Positions 10,950 through 21,616 of a stretch of 64,000 bases of DNA are shown piece by piece. How positions within the stretch are numbered: the first letter of the stretch is position 1; each line of letters opens with the position of its first letter. The position numbers were made by a program, and so were the translations under genes. The stretch spans positions 2,108,001-2,172,000 of the forward strand of contig OY723280.1 of the NCBI GenBank assembly GCA_963210315.1, written 5' to 3'. The notes under the pieces are model-generated. The model searched no databases, was not told the origin of the DNA, and was given only the letters and a program-made list of their open reading frames with translations. The stretch comes from Rhynchopus euleeides. Its lineage: Eukaryota; Euglenozoa; Diplonemea; Diplonemida; Diplonemidae.

Positions 10950-11775
10950 AACAGTGCGTGCTAGATCACGGTTTGTTACGACAGAGCGACCAGAGCAGAC
11001 TTCGACGCAGGTGCTAGATCACCGCCTTTTACCACAGAGCGACCAGAGCAGACTTCGACGCAGGTGCTAGATCACCGAATTTTTTACGACAGAGCGATCA
11101 GAGCAGACTCGACGTAGGTGCTAGATCACCGCCTTTTACCACAGAGCGACCAGAGCAGACTTCGACGCAGGTGCTAGATCACCGAATTTTTTACGACAGA
11201 GCGATCAGAGCAGACTCGACGTAGGTGCTAGATCACCGCCTTTTTACCACAGAGCGACCAGAGCAGACTTCGACGCAGGTGCTAGATCACCGAATTTTTT
11301 ACGACAGAGCGATCAGAGCAGACTCGACGTAGGTGCTAGATCACCGCCTTTTTACCACAGAGCGACCAGAGCAGACTTCGACGCAGGTGCTAGATCACCG
11401 CCTTTTACCACAGAGCGACCAGAGCAGACTTCGACGCAGGTGCTAGATCACCGCCTTTTACCACAGAGCGACCAGAGCAGATTTCGACGCAGGTGCTAGA
11501 TCACCGAATTTTTTACGACAGAGCGATCAGAGCAGACTCGACGTAGGTGCTAGATCACCCCTTTTACCACAGAGCGACCAGAGCAGACTTCGACGCAGGT
11601 GCTAAATCACCGAGTTTTTTACGACAGAGCGATCAGAGCAGACTCGACGTAGGTGCTAGATCACCGCTTTTTTACCACAGAGCGACCAGAGCAGACTTCG
11701 ACGCAGGTGCTAGATCACCGAATTTTTCTACGACAGAGCGATCAGAGCAGACTCGACGCAGGTGCTAGATCACCC
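10950..11775 (+). repeat. Alternating 53/54-bp tandem array in YR1
   Basis: About sixteen units of 53-54 bases run up to the start of the gag-like region. Two unit types largely alternate: one contains CACCGCCTTTTACCACAG and TTCGACGCAGG, the other CACCGAATTTTTTACGACAG and CTCGACGTAGG. All share GCTAGATCACC and AGAGCAGAC. Open frames across it are a by-product of the repeat. Confidence 0.9.
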
Positions 11776-12902
11776 ATGTCGGACATGCACCCCCACGACA
11801 TGGACTGGTTGGGGGTGCCAGTCGTGACGGGGTACGGGGATCCGGAAGTGGCAGTGGACACCTGCGTGTTCACGCCACACTGCCAGGCGGAGCACACCTC
11901 GCGGGGAAGGGGCCATTGCAGCACTTGCGGGCGGGCGGCCTGTAAGACCTGCATCCGGGCTTTCCTCCCGAAAAACGTGTCTGGGGATTTTGTGCAGGGT
12001 TTGGGGGAACCGACGTGGGTGTGCCCGATGTGCGCGATGGAGCAACATCGCGACAATCCCCCGGGGGACACTCGGGATCCCGACTCCCTGTCCCTCTCGG
12101 AGGACCCCCACGACGCGTCGCTGGGGGCGTCGGACGACGAGTCGTCGCTGAGGCAGCCGGGTGTCGACACACAGGGGGAACTGCGCGCGACGATCGCCGC
12201 TTTGGCAAAACGGGTGGACACGCTAGAGCGCGAGAAGCCCCCCCTCCTTTTGCGGATCCAGCAACTGGATCCAGCAACTGGTTTGAGACTAAAAATCTCA
12301 AAAAGCAGCTGGGGGCCACCCTGGCACCGGAGTTCTCGCCTCACACAGTGGGGACATGGCGGGACCTGGAGGTGCCCGCGATCCGGGAGAAGATCCGGGA
12401 CAGATGCAGGAAGGCCTTCAGGGAAGACGCCCTGCCCGTGAACATCGAGGACGCGAAGGCGTACGAGTACGACGTCGCACAGTATCTCAGCACACTGACG
12501 AACACACTGGACCTCATCACCGACGGCGAACCCCCGAAGGAGGGCATCATCCGCATGCTGCACTCCAACATCAACCAGCTGACAGGGATTACGCAGCTGG
12601 GGCTGTACGGCCCGAAGCACCGGAGGGAGTACGTGGCGAGGGCTGAAATCATCGCGCCAAAGGATTTCTCGGAGACGGCCCAGCGGCGCCTGCTGAAAGG
12701 AGTGGCTGAAGAGGCAAAGAAGGAGGGGGAGCACCGCGGACGGGACGGGGACAGGAGGGACCGTGACTACCGGAACTCACGCCAGCAGAGGTCCGTCCCG
12801 GCCCACAGCCGCGACAGGAAGCAGGCAGCACCACCTACGACTCGCGATCGTGACTGGGACAGAAAGGCGCCGGGCGGAAAGCCGGGAAAGGACCGGCAGT
12901 GA
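11776..12902 (+). CDS. YR1 gag-like region
   Basis: The region begins at an ATG (11776) immediately after the tandem array. The first part encodes a cysteine/histidine cluster (GHCSTCGRAACKTC, then WVCPMC) with the spacing of a FYVE- or RING-like zinc finger, followed by an acidic stretch and a short possible coiled coil (LRATIAALAKRVDTLERE). The later part encodes a helical, basic protein that ends in an arginine/aspartate-rich tail, as expected of an RNA-binding gag-like protein. Coding potential is spread over more than one frame. The function is inferred from position and composition. Confidence 0.6.
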
Positions 12903-12908
12903 CTGGCC

Positions 12909-13862
12909 TTGAGGCCGGTCCCTCCACCTCCCGCACCGATGCAGCGGGAAGCAACAGAACCCCCCCTGACAACAACTCAGCGAGAGAAGATTTTAAGATC
13001 GGCAAGGCAGACACTGGCGGACTGCCTCTCGGAGTCATATTGGCGCAGCATCAGGAGCTGTTACAGACGGTACCGAAGGTTCAAGGAAAACTGGGAAAAG
13101 GGGCGGGGGCGGATCTCCCACGACATGGCAATCATCCTCTGGACGGCAAAACTCCGATGCATCGACTCGAGGACACGGAGCACAGCGCTGCAGTACACGG
13201 TCAACATCGGAGCGGCACTGAAGCGGTACGAGGGGGTGCAGCTCGGGGAGAGCCAGGAACTCATGGATTACAGAAGGGGACTCAAGAAACAGGGTGCTCT
13301 GCGGGCCCAGCAGCAGAAGCCCCCTGCGACGGCACCGGAGGTGGAAGACATCATCGAAGCGGAGAGGCGGAGTTTAGTACAGCTGGCCATCTCAATCTGC
13401 TGGGCGGGGGCGGCGCGTCTGGCAGACGTGCGGGGTTTGTTGGCGAAGGAGGTGCGTATCCGGGCGGACGGGGTGGTGGCGGTGCAGTGGTGCAACACAA
13501 AGGGGGACCCATGGAAGCTCGGTCGTTTCACGGGTCTGGAGCTGCCACCAAAACAGCTCGGACGTCTCCGCCGCCTCCTGTCATCCACAACGAGCCCCCT
13601 GCAGTGCCTTTTCGAGGGGGTGTCTTACCACAAGGTGGCGAGGGCGGTGAAACGCATCAACCCTGCTCTGACCCCACATTCACTACGTCGGGGAGCGATA
13701 CATCATTTGGCCCTGCAGGGGACGCCGTTGGACGACATCCAAACACTGAGCAGACACGCAACAAAGGAGGCCATGTTGAGGCACTGCCCGACAGCGGCGC
13801 TGGAGCAGGTGTCACGCACGGCAGCCACGTCCCGAAAAATGCGCGGAACGGGGACACAGTGA
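12909..13862 (+). CDS. YR1 tyrosine recombinase region
   Basis: The predicted product of about 310 residues resembles the tyrosine recombinases of DIRS/Ngaro/VIPER elements, which integrate the circular DNA copy. The N-terminal third is a helical, basic domain typical of the DNA-binding part. The C-terminal half carries the catalytic core, seen in AARLADVRGLLAKEV (first arginine) and TPHSLRRGAIHHL (the H-x-L-R box), then LSRHAT. The region follows the gag-like region and overlaps the frame that leads into the RT region, as in compact retroelements. Confidence 0.7.
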   Translation: MRPVPPPPAPMQREATEPPLTTTQREKILRSARQTLADCLSESYWRSIRSCYRRYRRFKENWEKGRGRISHDMAIILWTAKLRCIDSRTRSTALQYTVNIGAALKRYEGVQLGESQELMDYRRGLKKQGALRAQQQKPPATAPEVEDIIEAERRSLVQLAISICWAGAARLADVRGLLAKEVRIRADGVVAVQWCNTKGDPWKLGRFTGLELPPKQLGRLRRLLSSTTSPLQCLFEGVSYHKVARAVKRINPALTPHSLRRGAIHHLALQGTPLDDIQTLSRHATKEAMLRHCPTAALEQVSRTAATSRKMRGTGTQ

Positions 13863-13879
13863 CCAATCACCTTCTGCGG

Positions 13880-15604
13880 GCAAAGATCCCCTCGCTGTCC
13901 TGGCTACCTAGAACGCGAAAGTACGTGAGGGACGGCAGCATTCCACCAGAGGGGTCACAGGAGCAGGTCGATGCCTCGGGTCTGCATGACGACACGTTTG
14001 GGCCTGGCCTGGACACGCTGTACGACGACTGCTTCGCAGTGAGGGTATCATCTCGGAGGGCGCGGCCCCCCGCCACTAGATCCACACCGGCGCCGGGCAC
14101 GGACTACATCGCGCCGATCTGCAGCAGTTTCTTGAACCTCGACAGGCTGCGGGAGCTGGACACCACAGGGGAGCTTGACGGCGTCCTCGACATGATCACG
14201 GACCCCGCGGCATTCTACTCGAAGTTCATCCCGGGTGCCATCAAGCGGATTAAATCACAGCCCGACGCGTGCGACAAAGTCTCAAGACATCTGCGGACAC
14301 ACCTCAGCGCTTTGATCGGTTTCGAAGTCCTCGAGACCGCCCCGCAGAGTTTGGTGCTGCACGCATTCACAGTGCCAAAGAAGTCGGGGGGTTTGCGTTT
14401 CGTGCTGGATGGAAGACCACTCAACGCCCTCATGACGCACCCATTCGACATGCGCCTCCCTCCGATCACCGACGTGATAGATCAAATTACATCGCACAGC
14501 TGGGCAGCACTGGCTGATGGGAAGAGCTGGTTCTACCAGTTTCCCGTGCACCCGGAAATCCGCGAATACTTCGGGGTGAACGTGGGTGACCGTCGAGGGG
14601 ATTATGTCCGCACACGTCTGAAAGCGTTGTGCATGGGGTGGTCATTCGCACCCTGCATCGCGCACCGCTCCGCCCGGGTCCTCCTGCCACAGGAAGAGGG
14701 GGCCACGTGGGTGGATAACTTCATTGTGTTGGGGGGGTCGGAGGAAGGAGTACAGAGTTCGTTTGACGCTTTCCTCCACCGGTGCGCCGAGACCAACGCT
14801 GTGATGAACCTCGATGACCCAGACTACGGGCACCCGGTGCAGCGATTCACCTCGTTCGGGATCGCGTTCGATCTGAGAAACCACCGCTACAGATCAGACG
14901 AATCATGGCTGGAGAAGTTCCTGTCGGGGACAGAGTTGAGGGCAGTTGTCGGGGGGAAGCCCGCTACACCAAGAGAGATCTTCAAAGTCGTGGGGGGTTT
15001 GGTGTGGCATGCCTACACGACGAAGGCCCACCTGTGTTTCCTCCCGTCAACCCTGACTTTCATGAAGGACATTGCAGCTGCCTCAGTCGATGACCGGGGC
15101 GCGTGGGATCGCCAGGTGGCGGTCCGACCCTCAGTGCGAGCCGAGATCAAGATGCGTACTCACCGCATGCGGGCCAACTTTTGGGTACTTCGACCGCCGA
15201 CGGACGCAGTAACAGTGTGGTCTGACGCGTCATCGACGCGCTGGGGGGTTCTCATCGACACAGCCGCCCCGCTCGTGGCATACGAAGATTTCCAGGGGCC
15301 GAGTTCCGGGCACCACATATACCTGAAGGAGGCACACGCGGCGCGCCAGGCAGTACGCCTTACCGCCCTACACTATACGAACAAGCGGGTACGTCTGATG
15401 GTCGACAACCTACCCCTCGTGCACTCAATACAGCGGGGGCATTCGTCATCGTTCGTGGCAAACGGAATACTTGCGGATCTCTTCACGGTTGCACAGGGCG
15501 CTGAGCTCTGCATCGAATGCATGTGGGTCCCAACTGATGAGCAGAAAGCAGATCAGTACACCCGGGGGTCGTCATCAGAGCACTACGTCCGCATTCCGCC
15601 CTAG
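13880..15604 (+). CDS. YR1 reverse transcriptase and RNase H region
   Basis: The encoded product resembles the RT/RNase H of DIRS- and Gypsy-type elements. Recognisable RT stretches, in order, are LRFVLDGRPLN, LADGKSWFYQFPVHP (motif A), LCMGWSFAP (motif B) and WVDNFIVL (motif C region). RNase H follows, with VWSDASSTRWG, EAHAARQAVR and LMVDNLPLVHSIQRG. It makes and processes the DNA copy of the element RNA. The frame ends at 15604, 62 bases before repeat B1. The true start is not determined because the frame overlaps the recombinase region. Confidence 0.75.
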   Translation, partial: AKIPSLSWLPRTRKYVRDGSIPPEGSQEQVDASGLHDDTFGPGLDTLYDDCFAVRVSSRRARPPATRSTPAPGTDYIAPICSSFLNLDRLRELDTTGELDGVLDMITDPAAFYSKFIPGAIKRIKSQPDACDKVSRHLRTHLSALIGFEVLETAPQSLVLHAFTVPKKSGGLRFVLDGRPLNALMTHPFDMRLPPITDVIDQITSHSWAALADGKSWFYQFPVHPEIREYFGVNVGDRRGDYVRTRLKALCMGWSFAPCIAHRSARVLLPQEEGATWVDNFIVLGGSEEGVQSSFDAFLHRCAETNAVMNLDDPDYGHPVQRFTSFGIAFDLRNHRYRSDESWLEKFLSGTELRAVVGGKPATPREIFKVVGGLVWHAYTTKAHLCFLPSTLTFMKDIAAASVDDRGAWDRQVAVRPSVRAEIKMRTHRMRANFWVLRPPTDAVTVWSDASSTRWGVLIDTAAPLVAYEDFQGPSSGHHIYLKEAHAARQAVRLTALHYTNKRVRLMVDNLPLVHSIQRGHSSSFVANGILADLFTVAQGAELCIECMWVPTDEQKADQYTRGSSSEHYVRIPP

Positions 15605-15665
15605 ACTCCACCGGCCATCTAACAAAACGCGTGGCGTCCCTTGGCCCAAGGGCCCTCAGGGTCCT

Positions 15666-15729
15666 AGGTGGAAGCGATCAATGCAAAAATCATCTGAAAG
15701 GAAGACTCGAGAGACTGCTGCTGTATTTT
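15666..15729 (+). repeat. YR1 split repeat B1
   Basis: A 64-base repeat starting AGGTGGAAGCGATCAATGC, identical by eye to B2 at 16059-16122. A GC-rich CCCTTGG/CCAAGGG inverted repeat precedes it at about 15637-15651. Confidence 0.85.
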
Positions 15730-16037
15730 GGTAAAACACACCCCGTGTGGTAGAGAAAATACGGCAAGAGTCTCGGTGGGTCGGAAGAGCAGATGGTTCC
15801 CGCAACAGCTCCCGGGGAGCGGCGGGTATTTCGCATAGGATGCCGGATGTGTGAACACGTTTGTGCGGTTTGCCCTGTGTTGTGTGAACATATGTGTATG
15901 TGTGTGTGTATGCTCCACCCAACCCGACACATTTTCTGTACTTCAGACAGGTAAGGTCACTCGACACGCGGGGGGGGGGTTTTTTGTGTGTGTTTTTTCT
16001 GCCAGCCGACATCACTAGCGCCAGCGAGAAAAAAAAA
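15726..16037 (+). repeat. YR1 terminal repeat A2
   Basis: This is the second copy of A1, joined directly to B1 and followed after 21 bases by B2. The B1-A2-B2 order is the expected template for making a circular DNA intermediate. Confidence 0.85.
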
Positions 16038-16058
16038 CGCGTGACGAGTGACGGGTTG

Positions 16059-16122
16059 AGGTGGAAGCGATCAATGCAAAAATCATCTGAAAGGAAGACT
16101 CGAGAGACTGCTGCTGTATTTT
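16059..16122 (+). repeat. YR1 split repeat B2 and right end
   Basis: Second copy of B1. The sequence shared with B1 stops after CTGCTGTATTTT at 16122, which marks the right end of the element. No target duplication is expected for this class and none is seen. Confidence 0.8.
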
Positions 16123-16256
16123 CTAGATTCATGGTGTGGGAGGAGGGCGGGAGGGTCGCAAACAACCGTCGGAAGCTGGGAAGACGGGAAACCGCGGCAA
16201 AAAAACGGTGTGAGTGAAGGAACTCCTGGACCAAAAAAGTGGGTAAATTTGTACTA

Positions 16257-16585
16257 CCGTATACGTAAATATTTTGGAACGTAAATATTATGGAACGTAA
16301 ATATTTTGGAACGCTGGTGGGTTGGCGTTCCAGATTTTTTTCGTTCCATAATATTTACAGGGCTTTCTGCGACTCGGGGACTTGGACCAGGTGATCGGAC
16401 GGCATGCAGAGTCCCTGACGGGACCTACTCGTGCACTTTTCGCGCGATTCCTGACGCAAGCCGTCCTCACCACCGAGTCCCCAACTGGCCCTGTAAATAT
16501 TTTGGAACGTAAATATTATGGAACGGACCGGCCAAAAATGGGCCCGTTCCATAATATTTACGTTCCATAATATTTACGTATACGG
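16257..16585. mobile_element. MITE A, TA-flanked, 329 bp
   Basis: The terminal inverted repeats read CCGTATACGTAAATATT and its inverse, with TA directly on both sides (16255-16256 and 16586-16587). The subterminal region repeats TTTTGGAACGTAAATATTATGGAACG. It has no coding capacity. TA duplications fit the Tc1/mariner group. A second copy, split by later insertions, lies at 35284-37508. Confidence 0.85.
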
Positions 16586-19500
16586 TATTTAGAATTGGCC
16601 AAAACCTGGAAATGGGCACTATTTAACCGGATGGCTGATGAGGGATGTCGTTTCTGATCTTCTCTTCACCCACCAAACCCCCCCCCCCCCCACCCACACT
16701 ACCTCCGTCCCGAGCCCCCGCTGTTGCTTTGTTCGTTTACACAAGCGAACCGGCAACAATGAGGCTTTGCCGGACTCAACGGAATCAAGTCCGCTGGCGC
16801 AACACTTTTCCTTTTGCGGTCGTCCGATTTTCAGATGATTCAGTGCCGCCCTGTTGGGAAAACAGGTTCTCCAAATGACGTCTCCGTGGCTTTGCCAGCC
16901 ATCTTCTGGTTGGAGTACTGCCCATCGCCCGCACCGCCGCCACCCCGACCCTCACCTTGAGGCGTAAGGTTGACTCGGCACCTTGTCTCTGCATTAGTGC
17001 GCATGCCTCCCATATTCTAAACAGTGTTGCCGGGACAGGTTCACCCATCGCATGACCCACCCCCACCTGTCTCGCGTATTCGTTCTCCTTTTCGGTGGAT
17101 CGGGGTGTTTTTTCGCTTTTTCTCCCCCCCACCCCCGATCATTGTTCTGCGCCATTTGATGCCACGTAACTATACAAGCGCCAAGCTTTACTGTGCGGCG
17201 AATTTTCGTTCGAAAAGGGTTTCGTGCATGCTGGCCAGCGAAGAAGCAAACTCCCCGTCCATCCCAGACTTTGAAACGCGTGCTGTTCTGCGTCATGTTG
17301 TTCAACAAGACCCACCGGCTCCCTTCTTGAGCCTCGTGTGCACAATGTCCACACACCCCCACCCGCCCTTGCTGCCCTTGATTCGCACCGCTTCTATAGT
17401 TCTTCGCTTATCGGCAACAGTGGGGTTTTTGGCACCCACAGCGCACTCACCCCCAACCCCCTCGCTGTTCTGCCGCGTTATAACTCGCTGTGTGCTGCCC
17501 AGTCAAACATCTGGACAGTCCACACACACTCATGCCACATCGTTTATTTTCGTCTGTGTGGTGCTCGGTTCGTTGTTCGTATGCGTCTGCCCCCTCCCCG
17601 TTCCCCCTTTATCGTTTCTGTTTTTTTTGTGTGATGCCCCCCCTTTCTTTTGTGATTTCTTTTTGGATGCTGCGCAAGCCTCTTGTTGTGTAGAGTCTGC
17701 GCTTCAGCCTCCGCCGGCATTTTCTCTTTCTCACACCCTTCCCTTTCCAACACACCCACCACCCTCCCTCCCTCGGTATGCAGATGAATAGCCGAAGTCT
17801 CCTCATACAAACTCTCCTTCACTTCAAGAAAGGGCTTCTCTCTCGTGCAACGTTCTTCTGGCCGATGATGTTTGTGTCGCTCGGGATCATCCAGAGTGCG
17901 CACATATCACACCCCCTTGGCTCAAGTCTCGACACAAATAATCCAAGGTGCGACAGCCTGCCCTTTTTCTTGTTTTAAACCAACCCCGACCTCCTGGGGT
18001 CACGATATCTACACCCGACTTCCGTGTCCAGAGCAGCTTGCTTGAGACAGCGGCAGAGTCAGTCGGGGGGTGCCTACGTCACGCGCAGCGCGTTTCTGGG
18101 ACAACAACCATCACCTTTTGTTGTCAGCAATCCCCAAGCGCACTGTGCACTACTGCCGTGGTCAGAATTGGAGCGTACGATTATCGGACTTACCTGGTGC
18201 ACGACGTATGATTGTGCCGTGCAGTCACACAGTACAGCTGTGGTCACGATTGGTACGACACAAATGGTGTGATGTCGACGTCGCGAGTGCATCCCTGGCA
18301 CAGATTGCGCGCCTGGGTGTTTCATGTGACCCCACCGCGACGTCAACTGCAGATGATTGTTCAACGGAACAGTCATCCTGAACACCTGCACTCCCCCCAA
18401 ATGGACCTCCCCCATCCCACGCTGCAGGTACTGCCAGCCAGCCCTGGTTGTCTCGGGCGAAGCATCGAGAGACGTATCTACATTCTCTTCTTTCTCGGAT
18501 TTTGGTTGAGCCTCCCCCCCAGGCCCGATCGAAACACAATAAACACAAATCGAGCCTCCGGCTGACACGGGAACCACACGCGCCAGGGGGGGGGTGGTGG
18601 GTGGATAGTGTTCGAACCGCCCGTTGTTTCTTCCCTCACCCCCCCCCCCTCTTCCCACGACCCCCTTTCCTTTCCTTCGCCACACAAGGGCGCCCTGTAT
18701 TTTGGTGTATGTCACTGGATGCTTACGCCTGGGACCCCTGTTGCTTGGCGACTTTTCCCTCACCCCCCCACCCCCACACCTATCGCCATCTCGATACCGC
18801 GAACAGGCCCATAACGGCCCCCCTCACTGGGGGCTGTTGCGAACACGGCAAAAAAAATTGTTCAGATCGTTGAAGGCAAAACCGGACATAACGGTGGTGC
18901 CGCGGCAGACCTGCATTATGAGTGAAGTGGGAGGAGGGTGAGCGCGCGAGAGTGCCGGAGTGCGGGTATCTTCGGTTCGGGGATATTCACACTTGAAGCA
19001 CCCGAGGGGGAGAGAGAACGCGAGAGGTTCACTGTTCTGTGCCTTCGCTCCAGCCCCTGCATCTCTATAGGGCAGCGTGTGCAGCGCGGCCGCCCCTCCT
19101 GCCCCCCTCCCCCCTGGCCCGTGTATCTCCATTCCTCTGCTCTCCTCGCGCAGTGTTGTGCCCTCCCGGTGAGTTTCTCAGCAACAAGCCGAGTGGGGGG
19201 GGGTGCATTGTAGAAAGTGTCTCCGTGGGGGGGTGGTGTGGGGGGTGGGGCGGGGTGGGGGCACACGCGCCGCATGTCCTTCCCCATGTGTGTCGTATCG
19301 GGTTTGCAGTTGAGGCTGCCGCCACATGCATACGGCCGCCAGAAATCTCCTCGCATCTTTCTTCCTCCAAAGAAGACAGAGCAAATCTCCTTGCTGTGCG
19401 ACTACGTTGAAAATACAAAAATAACTATTCCATCGGACAGGGGCTCTTCGCTACCGGCATGTTTTCGGAAAAGTTCAGCCTCTCCTACAATTGGGTTAGG

Positions 19501-19816
19501 AGGAAATGCACCAAAGCGCACCGTTTTCGGCAGCGAGCGGAGACCCCTGAGCCGAGAGAATCTCCAGAGAGAACGGGATAAACGAAAGTGGGTGGTCTTC
19601 CAACGCAGAACACCCCACAGCCGAAAGGGGCGTGTGAAGTGTTCGCAACAGGATCCGCGCACGGTGAAAAATAATATCACAGTTTTGTCCCCTGGGTTTT
19701 TCCGGCGGTGCCGGAAAATAACTGCCAAAAAAAAGAAAAACGAAAATTCTAGAAGAAGAAGAAGAAGAAAAACACATACGGGCGCACGCAAGCAATAATT
19801 TATAATAAACCGGGGG
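16586..19816. other. Intergenic sequence
   Basis: No gene is recognised. The stretch is C/T-rich with poly-C and poly-G runs, and has a GAAGAAGAA run at 19752-19770. A copy of the dispersed hairpin motif lies at 18799-18875. Open frames are short and occur on both strands without domains. Confidence 0.5.
18799..18875 (+). repeat. Dispersed hairpin motif, copy 2
   Basis: GCGAACAGGC is followed by a CCCCC-TCACT-GGGGG hairpin, GCTGTTGCGAACACGG, an A run and TTGTTCAGATCG. This matches the word order of copy 1. Confidence 0.45.
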
Positions 19817-20172
19817 CAGGGCGTTCGCTCGGGGAGAAATAGGGGCCTATTTCGTTAAAAAAATGATTCTGGGAAAACCCTTCTCCCACCTCTCTCCCAG
19901 GCATCTCTCCCAAGGGGCAGAGGCTGAGCTTGGGGGGGTAAACTCGGTCAGCTGACCGAGTTTCAGCCAAACCCGGAAAAAAACTCGGTCAGCCCAAAAA
20001 ACAAAAAAAAGTATAAATTTCTGGGAAAAAAGTGGATTTTTCTTGGGGTGCAGCAGCACAGGAGGTGAAGCACGCGTGCGAGCGAACGCGAACACCCCAT
20101 TCTCCTTCTGTCCCGTATTCGTCGCTAGCGTAAGAATAACGTCAGCAGTCTCGAATTCCGTCTCCCGGCAAC

Positions 20173-20667
20173 ATGGTGGGCACGCAGGTGCAGGAGGCTC
20201 TGCGCTACATCGCCGACCATTACCTGGCACCTCTCCCGGGGATTACTGGTGCGTACCCTTGCCCGGACTTCAATGCCCCAGCACACCCACCGAAGTGGGC
20301 ACAGGCGCACAAGACTGCCCTTCTGCGTGCCCGGGTGTCTGTTCCGATTCGGAGGTTGGGCCTGCGTGACCTGCAGGAGGTTGTTCAGCGGTTTACCTCG
20401 GGAAACCTCGCTCTCACGTACCCAGCAATATGCAAGCTACTCCAGCTTGCATCTATCCTTCCGCTGGGCACTGCTTCTGTTGAACGCTTGTTTTCCAAGC
20501 TCCGCCAGGCTTCGCCAACTGAGCAACGAAAGCCTTGCAAATGTACTCTTTGTGGGAGTGGAATGTCGCGAAGATTCACAGGGTATCCCCGAAGCCACTC
20601 TTGCGAGGTCCTAGGGTACCCCGAGAGAATTTCACCCCCCTCGAGGGCCCAGGGCCGAGGGGGGTGA
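20173..20667 (+). CDS. hAT transposase C-terminal remnant (dimerisation domain)
   Basis: The ORF of 164 residues starts at ATG 20173, but the true protein probably began further upstream. Residues 82-118 (LTYPAICKLLQLASILPLGT, then ASVERLFSKLRQ and TEQR) match the hAT dimerisation domain found at the C terminus of hAT transposases. The catalytic core and BED zinc finger expected upstream are not visible. The last residues read into an inserted MITE and are not native. The fragment cannot act as a transposase by itself. Confidence 0.7.
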   Translation: MVGTQVQEALRYIADHYLAPLPGITGAYPCPDFNAPAHPPKWAQAHKTALLRARVSVPIRRLGLRDLQEVVQRFTSGNLALTYPAICKLLQLASILPLGTASVERLFSKLRQASPTEQRKPCKCTLCGSGMSRRFTGYPRSHSCEVLGYPERISPPSRAQGRGG

Positions 20668-20790
20668 CATTCTTCCCAGCCGCTACACAGGGCAACCGTT
20701 GAAGAATGTCACCCCCTCTGTACAGGGTGGCGGTTGGAGCCCAAGCGGAGGCCGAGGGGGGGTGACATTCTCTCGGGTACCCGAGTAGGG
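20610..20790. mobile_element. MITE with CCTAGGGTACCCCGAGAG ends, inside the hAT element
   Basis: The left end reads CTAGGGTACCCCGAGAGAAT and the right end is close to its inverse. The phrase GAATGTCACCCCC or its inverse recurs four times inside. A fragment of the same family lies at 43558-43613. The exact right end and target duplication are uncertain. Confidence 0.6.
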
Positions 20791-21208
20791 CAAATCAACT
20801 GTGTGTGTACTGTGACCGAGTCTGACCGAGTTTCGGCCCCAACCCCAAAATCCAAGCTAAGCCCCTGGCAAGGGGGAGAAATTAAATAAAAAAAGTTTCT
20901 CGGAAGTTTTTGCCTCAGGTGGGAAGGGGTTCTGAAGGAGAAGGGCAGCACCCTCTCGTACAAATTGATACCACCACGCTTCGCACGGAGCGGAAATAAC
21001 CCAAAGAAGCGAGCTCTGAACCTGCTGGGGACCGTCGGAGCTATTGCCGGCATCAGCATGGTCAAAGCCAGAGGAGGCCGAAGCCAAGAGCATAGTGGCC
21101 TGCCACAGGCACCAGGCCGATGCACCTCTTGAGCATGCTGTCTCAAGGTGCACGTTGTCTGTATGTGGTGTTCGACTATGAAGCGGACTCGGGGACGAGG
21201 CTGACAAA

Positions 21209-21263
21209 TGTTCACTACCGTGGCCTCCGGCGGCTGGGGGGCTCCGCCCCCCAGACCCCCCTG
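21209..21263 (-). repeat. GC hairpin module, copy in the hAT element
   Basis: On the minus strand it reads GGGGGGCGGAGCCCCCC, then GCCGCCGGAGGCCACGG and TAGTGAACATT. The same module is found twice in each of two other hAT elements and once, degenerate, in the element at 38090-40143. Confidence 0.7.
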
Positions 21264-21616
21264 TGACCTGTGAAGTCTGTCCAACAGGAACTAACGAGCG
21301 CATGTGACCGTGCCCTTCCTTCTCGAGAACGGGTATCGGCGACGGTCCGTGATCCTGTTTTCTGGGTTCGTCACCAACTCCCGAAGTACTCACTGATTGC
21401 CACAAAAACCTCCATTTTGCAGCCGCGAACCGCGAAATGGGCCCCTTGCGCCAAACATATATAGTACCCTGGTCTGGACCTTGAGGCAATTTGTCTGAGG
21501 GGCCGATGTTGCATGATTTCGCGCGCGCGAAGCGCGCGCGAAAAAAATTTTGAGGCGGCAATTTTACCCCTTTCTCCCACAGTCTCTGAGGAAGGTGGGA
21601 GATAGCGAACACCCTG

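Larger units (their letters stand above)
10584..16122 (+). mobile_element. YR1: tyrosine-recombinase retroelement, Ngaro/VIPER-like, structurally complete
   Basis: Its ends carry split direct repeats in the order A1 (10584-10895), ORFs, B1 (15666-15729), A2 (15726-16037), B2 (16059-16122). This is the hallmark of Ngaro-type YR retroelements, which reverse-transcribe to a circle and integrate by a tyrosine recombinase. Inside are a tandem array, a gag-like region, a recombinase region and an RT/RNase H region. Recombinase before RT is the order described for trypanosomatid VIPER elements. A1 and A2 look almost identical by eye, so the copy is young. It looks whole in layout, with at most a few breaks in its reading frames. 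It is treated here as a retroelement fossil. Confidence 0.85.
19817..21616 (+). mobile_element. hAT element with transposase remnant, TSD ACCGGGGG
   Basis: The element is 1800 bases long. It begins CAGGGCGTTCGCT and ends in the inverse of CAGGGTGTTCGCT, 12 of 13 matching. The 8 bases ACCGGGGG occur directly on both sides (19809-19816 and 21617-21624), as expected for hAT transposition. Inside is the C-terminal part of a hAT transposase. At 1.8 kb it is shorter than typical complete hAT elements and is probably an internally deleted copy. A MITE has inserted near 20610. Confidence 0.9.

Noticed and set aside
18600-18625. GTTCGAACC word resembling a tRNA T-loop
   Set aside because: No matching acceptor, D or anticodon stems are found at the right distances.
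20872-21616. Long minus-strand frame across the right part of the hAT element
   Set aside because: It crosses the GC hairpin module and the element boundary, and shows no similarity to hAT transposase.
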